This document shows, in pieces, positions 6,222 to 9,832 of a DNA stretch of 9,832 nucleotides; the first letter of the stretch is position 1, and each line of letters opens with the position of its first letter. Both the position numbers and the translations under genes were made by a program. Source of the stretch: Pseudomonadota bacterium (GTDB taxonomy: Bacteria; Pseudomonadota; Alphaproteobacteria; Sphingomonadales; Sphingomonadaceae). The stretch lies in assembly GCA_023387085.1 (NCBI GenBank), contig JAEWIL010000040.1, positions 1-9,832 of the forward strand, given 5' to 3'. The notes under the pieces were generated by a model. It saw nothing but the letters and a program-made list of their open reading frames with translations. It did no database searches and was not told the DNA's origin.

Positions 6222-6654
6222 ACGAGATTTCGATCAATTGCTCGGGCAAGGCCAGTTGCGTCACGCCGACGATGGTGCTGGCGCATAGGGGCCTTTCCTT
6301 TCCGAAAGCCTCCTTGCGAACCTTACCCGCGGCGGCAAATGCGCTCCCCATATCGAGAACGTAAATCGTCTCTTCGATGACATCGTCGAGCGTCGCCCCG
6401 AATAGCGCGAGAATCTTCGCCGCGTTGGCGTAAGTCGCGCGCATCTGCGCTTCCATCGCGGAAAAATCCGCTGGTTTTCCGTCGGCATCGAGCTCGGCCG
6501 GGGCAACCAGCTGCCCTCCTTCATCATGGCTGAGCTGGCCCGAGAGATAAATATCATCACCTATTTTCACGGCTTGGGGATATCCGTAGCCATCTTCCCA
6601 CGGTACGCCAAAATAGGCGACCTGCCGGCTGTTACCATCGACGATATGAGCCAT
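6190..6654 (-). CDS. RidA/YjgF/YER057c-family protein lacking the catalytic arginine
   Basis: The 154-residue protein has the RidA fold signatures: VKIGDDIYLSGQ (about 29-40), AQMRATYANAAKILALFGATLDDVIEETIYV (about 69-99) and a C-terminal LPEQLIEISFRAV. True RidA enzymes hydrolyse reactive enamines and imines using an arginine (R105 in E. coli, in PARS/PART). The aligned stretch here is RPLCASTIVGV, with Ala or Ser where that Arg belongs. This fits the Rid subgroups known to lack the residue and therefore imine deaminase activity. AGGAG nine bases before ATG 6654 sets the start; a longer frame from 6693 is less likely. It is divergent from a YcaC-like hydrolase, so it may act in the same pathway. 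The substrate is unknown. Confidence 0.85.
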   Translation of the reverse strand: MAHIVDGNSRQVAYFGVPWEDGYGYPQAVKIGDDIYLSGQLSHDEGGQLVAPAELDADGKPADFSAMEAQMRATYANAAKILALFGATLDDVIEETIYVLDMGSAFAAAGKVRKEAFGKERPLCASTIVGVTQLALPEQLIEISFRAVQARSRA

Positions 6655-6964
6655 ATCCAAACTCTCCTGCATGGCTTCGCAGCGTCGCAGCATTTGGAGG
6701 CCGCTTCAAACCGCATTCCTGCAAAATCCATCGGGCTCAAATGCCGCTCGCGGGCCGGTCGCCGATTCCTTACCAGTATGTGGCGCGCCGCGACGGGATG
6801 CCCCGCGAGGTAGCGTCACACCCCAAAAGTCCAGAAGCGCGTAATCCCGGCGTTTTCATGCAACGAAGACCGGCCGGCACAGGCAAGCATCGGATATCGC
6901 TGTCAGCGGCGGAGCGCTTCAGTCACGTCCGCGCGTTGCGCATATATGGTATAGGAGACACTTC
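6655..6964. promoter_or_regulatory. Divergent control region between RidA-family and YcaC-like genes
   Basis: These 310 bases hold no convincing gene. They must contain the start signals of both flanking genes. Near the right end an AT-rich GCATATATGGTATAGGAG runs into the ribosome-binding site (AGGAG, eight bases before ATG 6965) and may supply a -10 element. A clear -35 is not visible for either gene. I found no strong long inverted repeat. A LysR-type site (T-N11-A) cannot be singled out by eye in such a GC-rich stretch. Confidence 0.4.
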
Positions 6965-7648
6965 ATGATTTCGACGTCCAAGACCAAAACGAGCATATTG
7001 CCTTCGGGCGGCGGTCAGGCGCTCTTCGACCCCTCCGACATCGCATTCTTGTTGCTCGACCATCAGGCCGGCCTGTTCCAGGTCGTCAAGGACATTCCGG
7101 TTCTAGATCTTCGGCGCAATGTCGAAATGCTGGCCAAGCTCGCAACACTGCTGAACATCCCTGTCATCACCACGGCATCGGAGCCTGACGGCCCCAATGG
7201 CCCGCTGATGCCCGAAATCGAACGATATGCGCCGCACGCGCAATATGTCCCGCGCAAGGGCGAAGTGAACGCCTGGGACAACGAAGATTTCGTCGATGCG
7301 GTCCGTGCGACGGGCTGCAAGACGCTCATCATGGCCGGCGTGTGGACTAGCGTCTGCGTCATGTTTCCGGCGCTCGACGCAAAGGCGGCGGGGTTCGACG
7401 TCTATGCCGTCATCGACGCCTCGGGTGACCCCAGCGACATGGTATCGCGCACCACGCTGGCGCGCTTCGCTCAAGCCGGCATCGTTCCGACCTCGACGAA
7501 CGCAGTGCTCTGCGAAGCGCACCGCACCTGGGCGCGGCCCGAGGCTGCGGAACTGGCGAAGCTCTACATGCTCACCGCCCCCAATTATGAAGCGGTAATG
7601 GAGAGCTATTTGCGCGCGCAGGATGTCGGCAGGAAATCCGATGGATAA
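6965..7648 (+). CDS. Isochorismatase-fold cysteine hydrolase, YcaC-like (copy 1)
   Basis: The 227-residue cytoplasmic hydrolase resembles E. coli YcaC throughout: LLLDHQAGLFQVVKDI, IPVITTASEPDGPNGPLMPEI, GEVNAWDNEDFVDAV, MAGVWTSVCVMFPALDA and FDVYAVIDASGD. The catalytic triad of this family is present: D32 (LLDHQ), a basic residue at R97 or K98 (PRKGE) and nucleophile C131 (TSVCV). Members cleave C-N or related bonds in small amides, but the YcaC substrate is not established, and the name isochorismatase reflects fold only. The start is supported by AGGAG. The gene is divergent from the RidA-family gene and followed by a hairpin, so it may be its own transcription unit. Confidence 0.9.
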   Translation: MISTSKTKTSILPSGGGQALFDPSDIAFLLLDHQAGLFQVVKDIPVLDLRRNVEMLAKLATLLNIPVITTASEPDGPNGPLMPEIERYAPHAQYVPRKGEVNAWDNEDFVDAVRATGCKTLIMAGVWTSVCVMFPALDAKAAGFDVYAVIDASGDPSDMVSRTTLARFAQAGIVPTSTNAVLCEAHRTWARPEAAELAKLYMLTAPNYEAVMESYLRAQDVGRKSDG

Positions 7649-7657
7649 ACGCGATTA

Positions 7658-7687
7658 GCGGTGGGCGCAGCAAGTCGCACCCACCGC
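7658..7687 (+). terminator. Hairpin after YcaC-like copy 1
   Basis: GCGGTGGG (7658-7665) and CCCACCGC (7680-7687) form a perfect eight-base GC-rich stem around a 14-base loop, in which two further pairs are possible beyond one mismatch. It starts nine bases after the stop codon, the right place for a terminator. No T-run follows, so termination efficiency is uncertain. Confidence 0.45.
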
Positions 7688-7765
7688 AATCCGTTGCGCT
7701 AGGGGTCCCCGCACGCCGGGCTCGCCGATATCCAGCCCACCGAACTTTTCGGATTCCTCGAACAT

Positions 7766-7790
7766 GGAATATAGTTTTATCCGACTGTTT
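7766..7790 (+). promoter_or_regulatory. Candidate EcfG-type (general stress) promoter
   Basis: GGAAT (7766-7770) and GTTT (7787-7790) are separated by 16 bases. This is close to the alphaproteobacterial general-stress promoter consensus (GGAAC, 16-17 bases, GTT), with one mismatch in the -35 element. It would give a leader of about 70 bases before the second YcaC-like gene. A vegetative alternative is TATAGT (7770-7775), but no good -35 lies 17 bases before it. Confidence 0.3.
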
Positions 7791-7867
7791 CGCACAATCG
7801 CAGCCGCCTAAACCGTCCTCACCCCGACAGGACCGGGATTTCGGATAGCAAGATTGGAGAGTCAGCC

Positions 7868-8527
7868 ATGTCGATCAAAGCCTACCCCACGCCCGCCAAG
7901 ACCCTGCTGGGCCCCGCCAACCACGCGCTGGTCCTTATCGATTTCCAGTCGCAGATGGCCTTCGCCACCAAGTCGATCGCCCCCGAACTGCTCCGCAACA
8001 ACGCCGCGCTCGTCGCCAATGGCGCCGCAGGCTTCCATATCCCCACCATCCTTACCACCGTCGCCGAGAAGAGCTTCTCGGGCCCGATGTTCGACGAGAT
8101 CACCGACGCCTTCCCCGGCCAGGAGCTGCTCGACCGCACGAGCATGAATACGTGGGAAGACGCCGCCGTGATCGAAGAGGTCAACCGCATTGGCAAGGAT
8201 CGGCTCGTGTTTGCCGGTCTCTGGACCTCGGTCTGCATCGTCGGCCCCGTGCTCTCGGCGCTCGAACAGGGCTTTGAGGCCTATGTCATTACCGATGCCA
8301 GCGGCGACATTTCGGACGAAGCCCATGAACGCGCCGTCGAACGCATGGTGCAGGCGGGCGCAAAGCCGATCACCTCGCTGCAATATCTGCTCGAACTGCA
8401 GCGCGACTGGGCGCGTGCCGAAACCTATGACCTGACCACCGGCATCGCCCGCAAATGGGGCGGCGCCTACGGCCTCGGCATCACCTATGCCAAGACGATG
8501 TTCGGCGCATCGGAAGGCGGCCACTGA
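7868..8527 (+). CDS. Isochorismatase-fold cysteine hydrolase, YcaC-like (copy 2)
   Basis: This 219-residue protein belongs to the same family as the hydrolase at 6965 but is clearly diverged. Its triad is D25 (VLIDFQ), R90 (LLDRTSMNTWED) and C123 (LWTSVCIV). The later blocks YVITDASGDIS and ELQRDWARAETYD are typical of the YcaC group. Where copy 1 has SEPDGPNGPLMPEI, this one has AEKSFSGPMFDEI, so the substrate pocket differs. A C-terminal extension (about 195-219, ARKWGGAYGLGITYAKTMFG) replaces the last helix of copy 1. The start follows a GGAGA sequence. It probably heads an operon with the alpha/beta hydrolase 78 bases downstream. The substrate is unknown. Confidence 0.9.
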   Translation: MSIKAYPTPAKTLLGPANHALVLIDFQSQMAFATKSIAPELLRNNAALVANGAAGFHIPTILTTVAEKSFSGPMFDEITDAFPGQELLDRTSMNTWEDAAVIEEVNRIGKDRLVFAGLWTSVCIVGPVLSALEQGFEAYVITDASGDISDEAHERAVERMVQAGAKPITSLQYLLELQRDWARAETYDLTTGIARKWGGAYGLGITYAKTMFGASEGGH

Positions 8528-8534
8528 TCTCCCC

Positions 8535-8566
8535 GGGGGTCGGGCATTCCCTCGCCCGGCTCCCCC
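8535..8566 (+). terminator. GC-rich hairpin between YcaC-like copy 2 and the alpha/beta hydrolase
   Basis: GGGGG (8535-8539) with CCCCC (8562-8566) and CGGGC (8541-8545) with GCCCG (8554-8558) form a ten-pair stem with a small internal loop and an eight-base apical loop. Only a weak T content follows. Lying eight bases after the stop, it may act as a partial terminator or RNA stabiliser that changes the ratio of the two proteins. Confidence 0.35.
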
Positions 8567-8605
8567 CCGTTCATTATCGAATTCAGCTCCCCGAAGGAAT
8601 TGCCC

Positions 8606-9442
8606 ATGGCTTATGTCACCACCAAGGACGGCACGAACATCTTCTACAAGGACTGGGGTCCGAAGGACGCCCAGCCGATCGTCTTCCATCATGGCTGGCC
8701 GCTGTCGTCGGATGACTGGGACGCCCAGATGCTCTTCTTCCTCGCCAACGGCTATCGCGTCGTCGCGCACGACCGCCGCGGCCACGGCCGGTCGGAACAG
8801 GTGAGCGAGGGTCATGACATGGCGCATTATGCTGCCGATGCTGCCGCGGTCGCCGAACATCTCGACCTGCGCGATGCGATCCACATCGGTCATTCGACCG
8901 GCGGCGGCGAGGTTGCGGCTTATGTCGCGCGCCACGGCATCCCGCAGGGCCGCGTCGCGAAGGCGGTGCTGGTCAGCGCGGTGCCGCCGATCATGCTGAA
9001 GACCGACCGCTACCCCGGCGGCCTGCCGATCGAGGTGTTCGACGGCCTGCGCGGCGAGCTTGCGGCCAATCGCTCGAAATTCTTCCGCGATCTGCCCTCG
9101 GGTCCCTTCTACGGGTTCAATCGCGACGGCGCGAATGTCATCCCCGCGGTGATCGACAATTGGTGGCGTCAGGGCATGATGGGCAGCGCGAAGGCGCATT
9201 ATGACGGCATCAAGGCCTTTTCGGAAACCGACCAGACCGACGACCTCAAGGCGATCACCGTCCCGACGCTCGTACTCCACGGCGACGACGACCAGATCGT
9301 GCCCTACAAGAATGCCGCCGTGTTGCAGGCCGAAATCCTGCCGGACGCCACGCTGAAAATCTATGAAGGCTTTTCGCACGGCATGCTGACGGTCAACGCC
9401 GACACCCTCAACGCCGACCTGCTCGCCTTCGTGCGCGCCTGA
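8606..9442 (+). CDS. Alpha/beta hydrolase, non-heme chloroperoxidase/arylesterase type
   Basis: The 278 residues follow the cofactor-free haloperoxidase/arylesterase pattern: VFHHGWPLSSDDWD (oxyanion region, about 27-39), VVAHDRRGHGRS (52-63), IGHSTGGGE (nucleophile elbow, S97), HGDDDQIVP (acid D229) and GFSHGM (H258). The triad S97-D229-H258 is complete. Such enzymes hydrolyse esters and can form peracids that halogenate in vitro. The physiological substrate is usually unknown. It has no signal peptide. The start is ATG 8606, after AAGGA; the TTG two codons earlier is unlikely. It is in line with the YcaC-like gene before it and the XapX gene 23 bases after it. Confidence 0.92.
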   Translation: MAYVTTKDGTNIFYKDWGPKDAQPIVFHHGWPLSSDDWDAQMLFFLANGYRVVAHDRRGHGRSEQVSEGHDMAHYAADAAAVAEHLDLRDAIHIGHSTGGGEVAAYVARHGIPQGRVAKAVLVSAVPPIMLKTDRYPGGLPIEVFDGLRGELAANRSKFFRDLPSGPFYGFNRDGANVIPAVIDNWWRQGMMGSAKAHYDGIKAFSETDQTDDLKAITVPTLVLHGDDDQIVPYKNAAVLQAEILPDATLKIYEGFSHGMLTVNADTLNADLLAFVRA

Positions 9443-9465
9443 AGCAAGGAAGGGAGGACGGAGCG

Positions 9466-9714
9466 ATGAAAATCTACCTGATCTCGCTGGGCGCCGGGCT
9501 GCTCGCCGGCCTCGTCTACGGCCTCATAGGTGTCCGTTCTCCCGCCCCTCCGGTCGTCGCGCTCGTCGGCCTCGCCGGGATCCTGCTGGGCGAACAGATC
9601 GTGCCGGTCGCCAAGCGCATCGCCGACCGCACCGAACTCGTTCGCTTCGTCCGCGAGGATTGCGCGCCGCAGATCCTCGGCACCCCTGCCCCGCCCAAGG
9701 AGCATGACGCATGA
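9466..9714 (+). CDS. XapX-domain small membrane protein (DUF1427)
   Basis: The 82-residue protein starts with MKIYLISLGAGLLAGLVYGL, then IGVRSPAPPVVALVGLAGILLGEQ, which is the XapX domain: two short hydrophobic segments joined by the conserved RSPAPP turn and ending in a GEQ motif. The tail (about 50-82) is polar. The function of the domain is unknown. It is often found beside small hydrolases and oxidoreductases, as here. A strong AGGGAGG ribosome-binding site precedes the ATG. Its stop overlaps the next start (ATGA), which suggests translational coupling. Confidence 0.88.
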   Translation: MKIYLISLGAGLLAGLVYGLIGVRSPAPPVVALVGLAGILLGEQIVPVAKRIADRTELVRFVREDCAPQILGTPAPPKEHDA

Positions 9715-9832
9715 ACCCGATCACGCGCCGCCAGGCGCTCGCCGGTGCCGCCCCCACTGCCCTTCTTACCGCTTCGGAGCGCTTTGCCATGACCCCGCCC
9801 GACCGCGTCATCGTCACCGCCAAGGTGACCAC
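9711..9832 (+). CDS. Start of a possible quinol-monooxygenase-like (ABM) protein, partial
   Basis: The frame starts at ATG 9711, overlapping the XapX stop, and runs off the right edge after about 40 residues. It begins MNPITRRQALAGAAPTALLT, a twin-arginine stretch with a short weakly hydrophobic segment that might be a Tat signal. PPDRVIVTAKVTT follows, which looks like the first beta strand of the ABM (antibiotic biosynthesis monooxygenase/YgiN) fold. An internal ATG at 9750 or 9789 could give a form without the signal. Too little is visible to be sure of the family. Confidence 0.5.
   Translation, partial: MNPITRRQALAGAAPTALLTASERFAMTPPDRVIVTAKVT

Noticed and set aside
7862..9379. 505-aa open frame on the minus strand
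   Set aside because: It lies opposite two well-recognised plus-strand genes (YcaC-like and alpha/beta hydrolase). Its product is low in complexity and rich in Arg, Gly and Asp, as expected for the antisense of GC-rich codons.
9524..9832. 102-aa minus-strand frame at the right edge
   Set aside because: It is antisense to the XapX gene and the following gene, very Arg-rich, and has no domain character.

Overview
The window is GC-rich bacterial DNA, and its gene families and codon use point to an alphaproteobacterium, most likely a sphingomonad (Sphingopyxis/Sphingomonas-like). This assignment rests on general resemblance and not on a marker gene. No rRNA, tRNA, CRISPR array or insertion sequence was found.

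Left part (1-3827): the end of a probable HD-domain hydrolase is followed by a decayed, frameshifted end of a SIR2-like gene on the other strand. Then come a 67-aa small protein and a winged-helix regulator that meet tail to tail with no spacer. A possible 41-aa membrane protein follows. Next is a secreted outer-membrane beta-barrel protein with an AT-rich candidate promoter, and then a protein with two PilZ (c-di-GMP binding) domains. A 359-base divergent gap with a TGACG/CGTCA symmetric array separates the PilZ gene from metB.

Middle (3828-6964): metB encodes cystathionine gamma-synthase (methionine biosynthesis) and is followed by an elaborate nested stem-loop. A LysR regulator comes next; its 3' end overlaps by 32 bases the 3' end of an oppositely oriented RidA/YjgF-family gene that lacks the family's catalytic arginine.

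Right part (6965-9832): a YcaC-like isochorismatase-fold hydrolase is transcribed divergently from the RidA gene. A second, divergent YcaC-like hydrolase leads a probable operon: hydrolase, alpha/beta hydrolase of the non-heme chloroperoxidase/arylesterase type, small XapX-domain membrane protein, and the start of a protein that may be a quinol-monooxygenase-like (ABM) enzyme. The last two overlap by ATGA.

The most interesting theme is the local gathering of a RidA-like protein, two isochorismatase-fold hydrolases, an alpha/beta hydrolase and possibly a small monooxygenase beside a LysR regulator. These are the same fold types found in the Rut pyrimidine-degradation pathway, although the proteins do not look like Rut orthologues. 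The cluster may be an uncharacterised catabolic or detoxification module, but this is inference from gene order only.
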